Source of the DNA: Actinomycetota bacterium
GTDB taxonomy: Bacteria; Actinomycetota; Actinomycetes; Streptosporangiales; Streptosporangiaceae
Length of the DNA stretch: 60,832 nt
Direction: 5' to 3'
Assembly (NCBI GenBank): GCA_003242605.1
Contig: QGUZ01000002.1
Coordinates: 1 to 60,832, forward strand
Shown one piece after another: positions 35,437 to 43,065 of this stretch. The position numbers were made by a program, and so were the translations under genes. The notes beneath the pieces are model-generated. The model did no database searches, had not been told where the DNA came from, and saw only the letters and a list, made by a program, of their open reading frames with translations. The first letter of the stretch is position 1; the number at the start of each line of letters is the position of its first letter.

Positions 35437-36813
35437 TCAGCCGATCCGCCGCACCGACTCCCGGATCACCACCTCGCCCGGCACCGCCACCACGCGCCGC
35501 CGGTACGGCTCGGCCGCGCCCGCCGGCCGCAGCGCGAGGTCGAGGGCGCGCTCGCCCATCCGCTCGAGCGGCGGCCGCACCACGGTGAGGGACGACACCT
35601 CCGGCGGGACCGGTCCGTCGCCGAACGCGGCGACGGACATCGCCTCCGGCACCGGAACACCGCGGTCGCGCAGCGCGGCGAGCGCGCCCGCCGCCAGCGC
35701 GGCGCTCACCGCGACCAGGCAGGTCGCGTCGGCGCCCGCGGCGAGCAGCCGCTCGGCCGCGGCCCGGCCGCCCTCCCGGTCGCCGGAGGCGTGCAGTATC
35801 CGCGGGGCGGGCAGCCCGGCCCCGGCCAGGCCCGCGATGAACCCGGCCACCCGCTCGCGCGCCTCGGCGTGCTCGGACGGCCCGGCGAGCACGGCGAAGC
35901 GGCGGTGGCCGAGGGCGGCGAGCGCCTGCGCCAGCCGGGCCGCGGCCTCGCGATCGTCCGGCACCACGAGGTCGGCGGGCAGGTCGTCCGCCTCGCCCGC
36001 CGGCGCCGCCCGCCCGACCCGCACCGCCCGGCCGCCGGTCGCGTGGTAACGCTCCAATTCGGCGCGCAACCGGGCCGCCCCGTGCGCGTCCGCGGTCTCG
36101 ATCCCGGCGAGCACGATCGCGCGGGCCCGCTGCGCGCGCAGGGTCGCGAGGTGGGCGAGCTCGCGCTCGGGGTCCCGCCGGCCCGCGCCGACCAGCACCG
36201 CGAGGCCGTCGCGCTCGGCGGCGCGCAGCACGCCGTCGGCGAGCGCGGCGAACTGCGGGTCGGACAGCCCGGGCACGAGCAGGCCGACGAGGTCGCTCGC
36301 GCCGTGCGCGAGGCTGCGCGCGACGAGGTTGGGGGTGTAGCCGAGCTGCCGGGCGGCGCGCTCCACCCGCTCGCGCAGCTCGCTGCCGACCCGGCGGGCG
36401 CTGCCCGGGCCGAGCACCCGGGACGCGGTGGCGAGCGAGACGCCCGCGAGGCGCGCCACGTCGTCGAGGGTGACCGCCCGGCGCGCGTTCCGGATCGTGC
36501 GGGCCCGCGCGCCGCGCCCGGCGCGGGACGCCCGGCGGCGCCCGCCACCGTCGAGGGCCGCGCGGCGCCGGTCGTGTCCCGGTGCCCGGCCGCCCGGGCG
36601 CGCCTCGGCCGTTCCGACGCCGGGGCCGGGATCCGCGCCCGATCGCCCGTCCGGCGGGTGGGAGGCGGGGACGTCCGTCCCGGTCCCCGTCCCGCCGGCC
36701 GGCGCGCCGGGCGCCGCCGCGGGTAATCCGCCGGTCGCCGACTCCTCGTGCTCGTCCGATGACCGGTCGTGCCGGTTGCCGGCCACGCGGTCACCCACGA
36801 TGTTCCGCCCCAT
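35437..36813 (-). CDS. LacI-family transcriptional regulator with a long N-terminal extension
   Basis: DNA-binding repressor of the LacI/GalR type. The helix-turn-helix VTLDDVARLAGVSLATASRVL lies at about residues 114-134, followed by the hinge helix (LGYTPNLVARSLAHG) and a periplasmic-binding-protein-like sensor domain (LVGLLVPGLSDPQFAALADG... to SSLTVVRPPLERMGERALDL). LacI proteins normally begin with the helix-turn-helix; here about 110 disordered Gly/Pro/Arg residues precede it and no in-frame start is available close to it. ATG at 36813 is used, but the ribosome binding site is weak. Target unknown; the neighbouring nitrilase-fold gene is a candidate. Confidence 0.85.
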   Translation of the reverse strand: MGRNIVGDRVAGNRHDRSSDEHEESATGGLPAAAPGAPAGGTGTGTDVPASHPPDGRSGADPGPGVGTAEARPGGRAPGHDRRRAALDGGGRRRASRAGRGARARTIRNARRAVTLDDVARLAGVSLATASRVLGPGSARRVGSELRERVERAARQLGYTPNLVARSLAHGASDLVGLLVPGLSDPQFAALADGVLRAAERDGLAVLVGAGRRDPERELAHLATLRAQRARAIVLAGIETADAHGAARLRAELERYHATGGRAVRVGRAAPAGEADDLPADLVVPDDREAAARLAQALAALGHRRFAVLAGPSEHAEARERVAGFIAGLAGAGLPAPRILHASGDREGGRAAAERLLAAGADATCLVAVSAALAAGALAALRDRGVPVPEAMSVAAFGDGPVPPEVSSLTVVRPPLERMGERALDLALRPAGAAEPYRRRVVAVPGEVVIRESVRRIG

Positions 36814-36882
36814 GACCACGTTCGTGCGCCTTCCGCCGCATTGTGGTTGTCGAGTCAAGTATCTCCCGGCCGCGGGGAATCG

Positions 36883-37767
36883 TCAGCGGAGGTACCGGGG
36901 TGGCCGGCGGCGGCGCAGCGCCCGCGGCGGGACGAAGCGCCGCCCGCGGGCGGGGAGGCGGGGCCGGCGCGCCCGCCGGTACCGCCGCCGCCGGTCCGCG
37001 GACCCGGCGATCGACGGCAGGTCGTGGCGGCCGGAGAGGAACTCCTGGAATGCGATCTTGGCGCGGATGACGGGGCGCCGCCAGCGGATCTCCCGCCGCA
37101 TCGCCTTCTCCATCTTCGCCGGGTTGGGGCGGCGCGCCCCCGGGCCGAAGAACCAGCGGGCCCACGGCGAGCCCGGGCGGGCGAGCCGGATCGCGCCCAC
37201 CACGAGCAGCACCGGCACGAACAGCCCGGCGAGCCCGGTCCAGATCTTGCCCTTGAGCAGCGTGACGACCGCGAGCAGGAGGTTGATCACGAGCACCGCG
37301 ACGGCGAACCCGCCGTGCACCGGCAGGCCGCCGATGCTCTCCCAGCTCAGCGGGCGCAGGCCGAGCAGCAGCAGCCCGGTCACCGCGACCGCGATGAAGA
37401 CCGCGTCGACCGAGGTGCGCCCCTCCTCCGACCAGTACACGTCGCGGAGGTGGAGGATGAGCGCGAATTCGTCGAGCACGAGCGCGGAGCCGACCCCGAA
37501 GACCGCCGCGGCGAACGCGTACCACCCGGTCGAGCCGGCCGAGACGATCAGCCCGGTCACCCCGCCGACGAGCATGAGCACCACGCCGAACACGACGTGG
37601 TGGATGTGCAAATCGCCGATGCTGACGTTGCGGAACCAGCCCACGCCGGCGCGGATCAGCCGCACGTGCACCCGGGTGACGACGAACGCGAGGATGAGCG
37701 CGACGAAGAAACAGAACAGCGGTAGCCGCCGCTGCTCGACGATCGTCTCCTCGAACCACGTCAGCAC
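36883..37767 (-). CDS. Polytopic membrane protein of unknown function
   Basis: A 294-residue protein with about seven hydrophobic segments in the first 200 residues (for example LFCFFVALILAFVV at 17-30 and AVAVLVINLLLAVVTLL near 157-173). Between TM1 and TM2 is the conserved-looking DLHIHHVVFGVVLM with paired His. The C-terminal 90 residues are highly basic (Arg-rich) and probably cytoplasmic. GTG at 37767 follows GGGGTGA. I recognise it as a conserved actinobacterial integral membrane family but know no function. It diverges from the gcvT riboswitch region. Confidence 0.75.
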   Translation of the reverse strand: MLTWFEETIVEQRRLPLFCFFVALILAFVVTRVHVRLIRAGVGWFRNVSIGDLHIHHVVFGVVLMLVGGVTGLIVSAGSTGWYAFAAAVFGVGSALVLDEFALILHLRDVYWSEEGRTSVDAVFIAVAVTGLLLLGLRPLSWESIGGLPVHGGFAVAVLVINLLLAVVTLLKGKIWTGLAGLFVPVLLVVGAIRLARPGSPWARWFFGPGARRPNPAKMEKAMRREIRWRRPVIRAKIAFQEFLSGRHDLPSIAGSADRRRRYRRARRPRLPARGRRFVPPRALRRRRPPRYLR

Positions 37768-37986
37768 GTTCGGTCACCCCCCGACGGTCGACCCCGTCCC
37801 CATCCCACCATCACCTGGGCGATGGCCCGGACCGCGGGCGGGCCGCGGGAGACCCGGCGCGCGCCGGCCCGGCACCGCCGTACCGGGCGGGGCGGGGCCG
37901 GGCGGACCGGCCGGAACGCCGATCCACCGCCCCCTCTGGCGAAACCGCCCCATCCTGATACGCTGGCGCTGACACCGAGGATTCCG

Positions 37987-38170
37987 CGCGGGAGAGTGCC
38001 CCGGCAGCCGGTCGGGGCCGCCGAAGGAGCAATCCCCTCCCCGAGAACCTCTCAGGCCAACGAACCGCGTGGAAGTGGTGCCCTCTGGAAAGCAGGCCGG
38101 CACGGTCTCGCCGAAGGTGAAAGTCCGGCAAAGCCCGGGCGAAGCTCTCAGGCACAGATGACAGAGGGGG
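37987..38170 (+). promoter_or_regulatory. Tandem glycine riboswitch upstream of gcvTH
   Basis: Two glycine aptamers in series. Aptamer 1 (about 37987-38063) has GGGAGAGTGCC, GCCGAAGGAGCAA and CCTCTCAGGC. Aptamer 2 (38081-38170) has GCCGAAGGTGAAAG and GCTCTCAGGCACAGATGACA, closed by CCCTCTG (38081) pairing with CAGAGGG (38162). These are the hallmark conserved blocks of the gcvT-motif RNA. It ends 50 nt before the gcvT start, so glycine binding should raise expression of the cleavage-system genes; an expression platform at the ribosome binding site is likely but not shown. Confidence 0.93.
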
Positions 38171-38220
38171 AGGATGCCCGACGATACTGCCCGCATCCGA
38201 CCCAGCTGAGGTGCCGCAGC

Positions 38221-39369
38221 ATGTCCCGAACCACACCGCTCCACGGCGTGCACGAGAGCCTCGGTGCGACCATGGTCGACTTCGCCGGTTGGCGCATGCC
38301 GCTCCGATACGGGAGTGAGTCCGCCGAGCACCGCGCCGTGCGCGGCGCGGCCGGGCTGTTCGACCTGTCCCACATGGGGGAGATCTTCGTCACCGGGCCC
38401 GCGGCGGCCGCGGCCCTCGACCACGCCCTGGTGAGCCGGGTGTCCCGGCTCGCGCCGGGCCGCGCCCGCTACACCATGCTCTGCGCGGCCGACGGGGGCG
38501 TGCTCGACGACCTGATCGTGTACCGGCTGTCCGCCGAGGAGTTCCTCGTCGTCGCCAACGCGGCGAACGCCGAGCGGGTGGCCGCCGAGCTCGCCGCGCG
38601 GGCGGAGGGGTACGACGCGGCCGTGGCCGACCGGTCCGCGGCGCATGCGCTGCTCGCCGTGCAGGGCCCGCGGTCCGCTGAGGTGCTCGCCGCCGCCGGG
38701 GTGGCCGGGGACGGCCTCGGCGATTTGCGGTACTACGCGGCACGGCCGGCGAAGGTGGCCGGGGTGGAGGCGCTCGTCGCGCGCACCGGCTACACCGGTG
38801 AGGACGGGTTCGAGCTGTTCATCGCCGCGGACGACGCCGAGCGGCTGTGGCGGGCGCTGGCCGCGGCGGGCGAGCCGTACGGCCTGCGTCCCGCCGGGCT
38901 GGCGGCGCGCGACACGCTGCGGCTCGAGGCGGGGATGCCGCTGTACGGCAACGAGCTGACCACGGAGGTCACCCCGTTCGACGCGGGCCTGGGCCGGGTG
39001 GTGGACTTCGGCGACCCCGGCGAGCCGCGGGAGTTCGTCGGCCGCGCGGCGCTGGAGGCCGCCCGGGACGCCGCCGACGGCCCGCGGCGCCGCCTCGTCG
39101 GCCTCGTGGCGCGGGGGCGGCGGGTCCCCCGGCACGGCTACCCGGTGGTGACCGCCGCCGACGGCGCCGTCGTCGGCGAGGTGACGAGTGGGGCGCCCTC
39201 CCCCACGCTCGGCAAGCCGATCGCGATGGCGTACCTGACCGGGCGGGCGATCGGGCGGATGATCGGTAACGTGGCGGACGAGCGGATCGAGGGCCTCGCG
39301 GTGGACATCCGCGGCAGGCACGAGCCGGTCGACGTGGTCGATCTGCCCTTCTACAGGAGGAACAGGTGA
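38221..39369 (+). CDS. gcvT: Glycine cleavage system T protein (aminomethyltransferase)
   Basis: Transfers the methylene carbon from the lipoyl-bound intermediate on GcvH to tetrahydrofolate, releasing ammonia. The 382-residue product shows TPLHGVHESLGATMVDFAGW, HRAVRGAAGLFDLSHMGE, ARYTMLCAADGGVLDDLIVY, RTGYTGEDGFEL and PAGLAARDTLRLEAGMPLYG. ATG at 38221 follows GAGGTG and lies just after the glycine riboswitch; the open frame upstream runs through the riboswitch and is not coding. It overlaps gcvH by four bases. Confidence 0.96.
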   Translation: MSRTTPLHGVHESLGATMVDFAGWRMPLRYGSESAEHRAVRGAAGLFDLSHMGEIFVTGPAAAAALDHALVSRVSRLAPGRARYTMLCAADGGVLDDLIVYRLSAEEFLVVANAANAERVAAELAARAEGYDAAVADRSAAHALLAVQGPRSAEVLAAAGVAGDGLGDLRYYAARPAKVAGVEALVARTGYTGEDGFELFIAADDAERLWRALAAAGEPYGLRPAGLAARDTLRLEAGMPLYGNELTTEVTPFDAGLGRVVDFGDPGEPREFVGRAALEAARDAADGPRRRLVGLVARGRRVPRHGYPVVTAADGAVVGEVTSGAPSPTLGKPIAMAYLTGRAIGRMIGNVADERIEGLAVDIRGRHEPVDVVDLPFYRRNR

Positions 39370-39758
39370 GCAGCAGCATCCCTGAGGAGCTCGGGTACAG
39401 CAAGGAGCACGAGTGGGTGGCCGGGCTCGACGACGGCCGGGTGGTGACGATCGGCATCACCGCGTACGCGACCGAGCAGCTCGGTGACGTGGTGTACGTG
39501 CAGCTCCCCGAGGTGGGTTCCACGGTCCAGGCCGGCGACCCCGTGGGCGAGGTGGAGTCGACCAAGTCGGTGAGCGACGTCTACTGCCCGGTGAGCGGCG
39601 AGGTCGTGGAGATCAACCAGGCGGTCGTCGACGACCCCTCGCTGATCAACTCCGACCCGTACGGCGAGGGGTGGCTGTTCAAGGTGCGCACCACCGGCGA
39701 GGCCGAGGAGCTGCTCAGCGCCGAGGAGTACGCGGCCCTGACGGCCGGCGATTCCTGA
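39366..39758 (+). CDS. gcvH: Glycine cleavage system H protein
   Basis: Lipoyl carrier protein of 130 residues. The lipoylated residue is Lys67 in VGEVESTKSVSDVY, flanked by ITAYATEQLGDVVYVQLPEVG and SGEVVEINQ...PYGEGWLFKV. GTG at 39366 follows AGGAGG and overlaps the gcvT stop (GTGA). Under control of the glycine riboswitch with gcvT. gcvP is not in the window. Confidence 0.96.
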   Translation: MSSSIPEELGYSKEHEWVAGLDDGRVVTIGITAYATEQLGDVVYVQLPEVGSTVQAGDPVGEVESTKSVSDVYCPVSGEVVEINQAVVDDPSLINSDPYGEGWLFKVRTTGEAEELLSAEEYAALTAGDS

Positions 39759-40503
39759 GATCGCCGCCTGCTGATGTCGTGGCCTGCCTCGCGTGGGTGG
39801 GCCACGAGGTCGGCCCGGCCTCCGGCCCGGCGGAACCGCCCCGTCGTCGAGGACCTGCCCGGGCGAGGCGTCGTGCGCGCCCGTGTCCGGGCCGAAGGAG
39901 CGCCGGCCCGAGGGTGGGTGCGCTGCCACGGCCGTGTCGGCGCCCGGCGCGGCCGGCCGCGTCCCGGGACGGTTTTCGGTGTCCGCGGTCTCACACCGGC
40001 ATCGGCCCCGTCGAACTTACCCATCGGTGACGTCATCGGGCTTGCTCACCGCCGCCTCCGATGCGCTGCGGGCCGCGGCCACGGCTTCTCCGGGCGCCGG
40101 ACTCGTGTTCACCCACCGAATGCGCTCGATGCTCGCCAGCACGACATTTGCCCCATAAATACACAATCTCCGCGATAGACCATTCAATTCTCACTTCTGA
40201 GCAATTTTCACATCACAACCAAAGCGATAGAAGATAGTCGCACCGTCGCTCGCCCGCACTGGAAATTCTTTACCAATGCGCGCCAATCCCATCTCGGCTC
40301 GCCCACGCGATGCGGAACGGTGGCGACGGCGCGGGCGATGACCGGCCGGCGTCACCGCAGCTCACGGGGCGTTCACGTGTCCACGCGGGACATCACAACG
40401 ACTCGACACGTCGATTCTCTGGCCGTTGCGCCGTCACTCCTATATTCTGGGGCGCGTCGTTCCCGGGCGACGTATTCCGTCTCGACGTGGAGGCAGGTCA
40501 GCC
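39759..40503. other. AT-richer spacer left of the fxs island
   Basis: About 745 bases without a supported gene. From about 40140 to 40300 base composition falls clearly below the surroundings (many A/T runs such as ATAAATACACAATCTC), and GCGATAGA occurs twice 52 bp apart (40172, 40224). This compositional step marks the edge of the accessory island and probably holds the fxsB promoter. Short ORFs here overlap the fxsB start in other frames and look like shadows. Confidence 0.45.
39778..39806 (+). terminator. Hairpin after gcvH
   Basis: CGTGGCC (39778-39784) pairs perfectly with GGCCACG (39800-39806) across a 15-base loop, 19 nt past the gcvH stop. No T-run follows. Probably the end of the gcvTH transcript. 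Confidence 0.4.
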
Positions 40504-41730
40504 ATGGCCGAGTGGCCGCTCACCCTCGACGTCGACGGGCTCAGGGCGGCCGGGTGGCGACCTACGCCATTCCGACAATTCATCCTAAAAATCCACAGTA
40601 GGTGCGACCTCGCCTGCACGTACTGTTACGTGTACAAAATGGCGGATTCGGGCTGGCAAGGCCGTCCGAAGACCATGTCGCCGCAGATCGCGGACGCGAC
40701 GGTCAACCGGATCGCGGAGCACGTGGACGCGCACCGCCTGCCGGAGATCGAGGTGATCCTGCACGGCGGCGAACCGCTGCTCGCCGGACCCGGCGTGATC
40801 CGCCGCATCGTCACCGGGGTGCGCTCCGCGGTCGGCGACCGCACCCGCGTCGCGGCCACGCTGCAGACCAACGGCGTCCTGCTCGACTCGCGCTACCTGG
40901 AGCTCTTCGGCGAGCTCGAGGTGCGCGTGGGGGTGAGCCTCGACGGCGACGAGGAGGCGCACGACCGCAACCGCCGCCGGGCCGACGGCCGGGGCAGCCA
41001 CCGCCACGTCGTCGAGGCGCTCCGGTTGCTCACCAAGCCGGAGTTCCGCCGGGTGTTCGGCGGGCTGCTGTGCACGATCGACCTCGGGAACGATCCGATC
41101 CGCGTCTACGAGGCGCTGCTCGAGTTCGATCCGCCCGCCATCGACTTCCTGCTTCCCCACGGCAACTGGACCACCCCGCCGCCCGGGCGCGATCCGGACG
41201 GCGACGCCACGCCGTACGCGGACTGGCTGATCACGATCTTCGACCGCTGGTACCACGCGGACCACGACGTCCCTCGCGTGAGGCTTTTCGAGGAGATCCT
41301 GCACCTGCTGCTCGGCGGCGCGTCAGCGACCGAGCTGGTCGGGCTCTCCCCGGCCGCCATGATCGTCGTGGAGACGGACGGCGCCATCGAGCAGTCCGAC
41401 CTGCTCAAGTCCGTCTACGACGGCGCCGCGGCCACCGGTCTGCACGTGCTGCGCGACTCGTTCGACGACGCGCTGCGGCTGCCCGCGATCGCGGCCCGCC
41501 AGCTCGGCCGGGCGGCCCTCGCCGGGCGATGCCGCGCCTGCCCGATCTCCGCGGTCTGCGGGGGCGGGCTGTACGTGCACCGCTACCGGGCGGGGAGCGG
41601 GTTCGCCAACCCCTCCGTCTACTGCCCGGACCTGTTCCGCCTCATCACCCACATCAGGAGCCGCGTCGCGGCCGACCTCGCCGCCGCGGCCCGGGACCGA
41701 TCACCGAGGAGCGCCGATGAACCTGCGTGA
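40504..41730 (+). CDS. fxsB: FxsB-type radical SAM/SPASM peptide maturase
   Basis: Radical SAM enzyme of 408 residues. The cluster-binding CxxxCxxC motif is CDLACTYC (Cys34, 38, 41), followed by YVYKMAD, HGGEPLLAG and LQTNGVLLD. A SPASM-like Cys cluster near the C-terminus (CRACPISAVCGGGLYVHRY, then a YCPDLF Cys) would hold auxiliary iron-sulphur clusters. The sequence resembles FxsB, which modifies FxSxx-COOH precursor peptides; some members install Phe-derived cyclophane crosslinks. ATG at 40504 has GGAGG upstream; the frame is open from a TTG at 40426. It overlaps the HExxH gene by 14 bases; the precursor gene lies at 45915. Confidence 0.87.
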   Translation: MAEWPLTLDVDGLRAAGWRPTPFRQFILKIHSRCDLACTYCYVYKMADSGWQGRPKTMSPQIADATVNRIAEHVDAHRLPEIEVILHGGEPLLAGPGVIRRIVTGVRSAVGDRTRVAATLQTNGVLLDSRYLELFGELEVRVGVSLDGDEEAHDRNRRRADGRGSHRHVVEALRLLTKPEFRRVFGGLLCTIDLGNDPIRVYEALLEFDPPAIDFLLPHGNWTTPPPGRDPDGDATPYADWLITIFDRWYHADHDVPRVRLFEEILHLLLGGASATELVGLSPAAMIVVETDGAIEQSDLLKSVYDGAAATGLHVLRDSFDDALRLPAIAARQLGRAALAGRCRACPISAVCGGGLYVHRYRAGSGFANPSVYCPDLFRLITHIRSRVAADLAAAARDRSPRSADEPA

Positions 41731-43045
41731 GCACCGCATTCCGGTCCAGGTGTTCGACGAACTCGCCGACGGGGGCGGCGGATCGTCCGCCGTCGCCCGG
41801 CTCGCCGCGGCGCAGCACAGCAAACACGTGCTCCTCGTGCGCGGCGTGGTCGAGGCGGCGAAGGCGGCGGGCCACCCCGACGCGGGCGCCGCGCGCCGCG
41901 CCTACGACCTGCTCGCCGCGATCCAGATGCGGGACGGCGACGCCGTGGACGCGGTGCTCCGCCACCCTTCGGTCGGGGCCTGGGCGCGGGACACCATCAA
42001 GGCGATCCAGGAGAAGCGTCCCGGAGCCACCCCGCTCGGGCTCGCCGGCCTCGCCGCGGCCGCGGCGATCCGGGCGGGCACCGAGTGCGAGGTCGACGTG
42101 CCGGCGGACGAGGGCGTGGTGACCCTCCCCTCCCTCGGCCAGGCGGTGCTCGCGCCCACGGTGACCGAGGCGACCGTGCACTGCACCGCCGACGGCGCCG
42201 AGGTCTCCGGCGGCGGGATGATCGTGGCCATCCCCGCCGACCCGCGGCAGGACGGCCCGGGGTGGCGCGGGTTACGCACGGTCTCCGCCGAGTCGGACGG
42301 CGTGCCGCTGCGCCTCGTCATCGACGACCTCGACCCCTACCGCATGCCCGGAACCGCGAACATGGGCGGCCGGCTGAGCGGCGGCGACGCCGAGACCTGG
42401 CAGGAACGGCTGCAGGCGGCGTGGCGGCTGCTCGTCCGGCACCACCGCACCGTCGCCGACGAGGTGCGCACGGCGATCAGCGTGCTCACCCCGCTGCGCG
42501 AGCCGCCGACCGGCGGCCAGTCGAGCGCCACCTCGCGGGAGACCTTCGGCTGCGTGGCGCTGTCCACGCCGCCCGATCCGGCCACCTTCGCGGTCACCCT
42601 CACCCACGAGACGCAGCACGCCAAGCTCTCCGCCCTGCTCGACATCGTCCCGCTCACCGAGGGCGACGACGGCTCCCGCCACTACGCCCCCTGGCGCGAG
42701 GACCCGCGCCCCATCCCCGGGCTGCTCCAGGGCGCCTACGCCTACCTCGGGGTGACCGACTTCTGGCGCCGGCAGCGCCGGCTCGAGACCGGCCGGGCCG
42801 AGCTCGAGGCGAGCGCGGAGTTCTGCCGCTGGCGCGAGGCGGCGTACCTGGTGACCCGCACGCTCATGCGCAGCGGGCGGCTGACCCCGGAGGGCGAGGC
42901 GTTCACCGCCCGCATGGCCCGGCGGCTCGAGTCCTGGGCGGACGAGCCGGTCTCCCCCGCCGCCCGCGAGCTGGCCCGGAGGCGCGCCGAACGGCACCGG
43001 GCGCGCTGGCGCGAGCGCAACGGCATGGACCCGGACGCGACATGA
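41717..43045 (+). CDS. HExxH-motif protein of the fxs system, aKG-type peptide beta-hydroxylase-like
   Basis: A 442-residue protein with metal motif HETQH at 297-301 (TLTHETQHAKLSALLDI). Size, position after fxsB and the HExxH box match the family described as aKG-HExxH-type peptide beta-hydroxylase, found in fxs-type RiPP clusters. The first 250 residues are Ala/Arg-rich helical sequence with no recognised motif. Predicted role: oxidation of the FxsA precursor after or before FxsB. It was earlier treated as a metalloprotease-like family, so peptidase activity cannot be excluded. ATG at 41717 overlaps fxsB; convergent with fxsT (20-nt gap). Confidence 0.8.
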   Translation: MNLREHRIPVQVFDELADGGGGSSAVARLAAAQHSKHVLLVRGVVEAAKAAGHPDAGAARRAYDLLAAIQMRDGDAVDAVLRHPSVGAWARDTIKAIQEKRPGATPLGLAGLAAAAAIRAGTECEVDVPADEGVVTLPSLGQAVLAPTVTEATVHCTADGAEVSGGGMIVAIPADPRQDGPGWRGLRTVSAESDGVPLRLVIDDLDPYRMPGTANMGGRLSGGDAETWQERLQAAWRLLVRHHRTVADEVRTAISVLTPLREPPTGGQSSATSRETFGCVALSTPPDPATFAVTLTHETQHAKLSALLDIVPLTEGDDGSRHYAPWREDPRPIPGLLQGAYAYLGVTDFWRRQRRLETGRAELEASAEFCRWREAAYLVTRTLMRSGRLTPEGEAFTARMARRLESWADEPVSPAARELARRRAERHRARWRERNGMDPDAT

Positions 43046-43065
43046 GACCGTCCCGCCCGTGGCGC

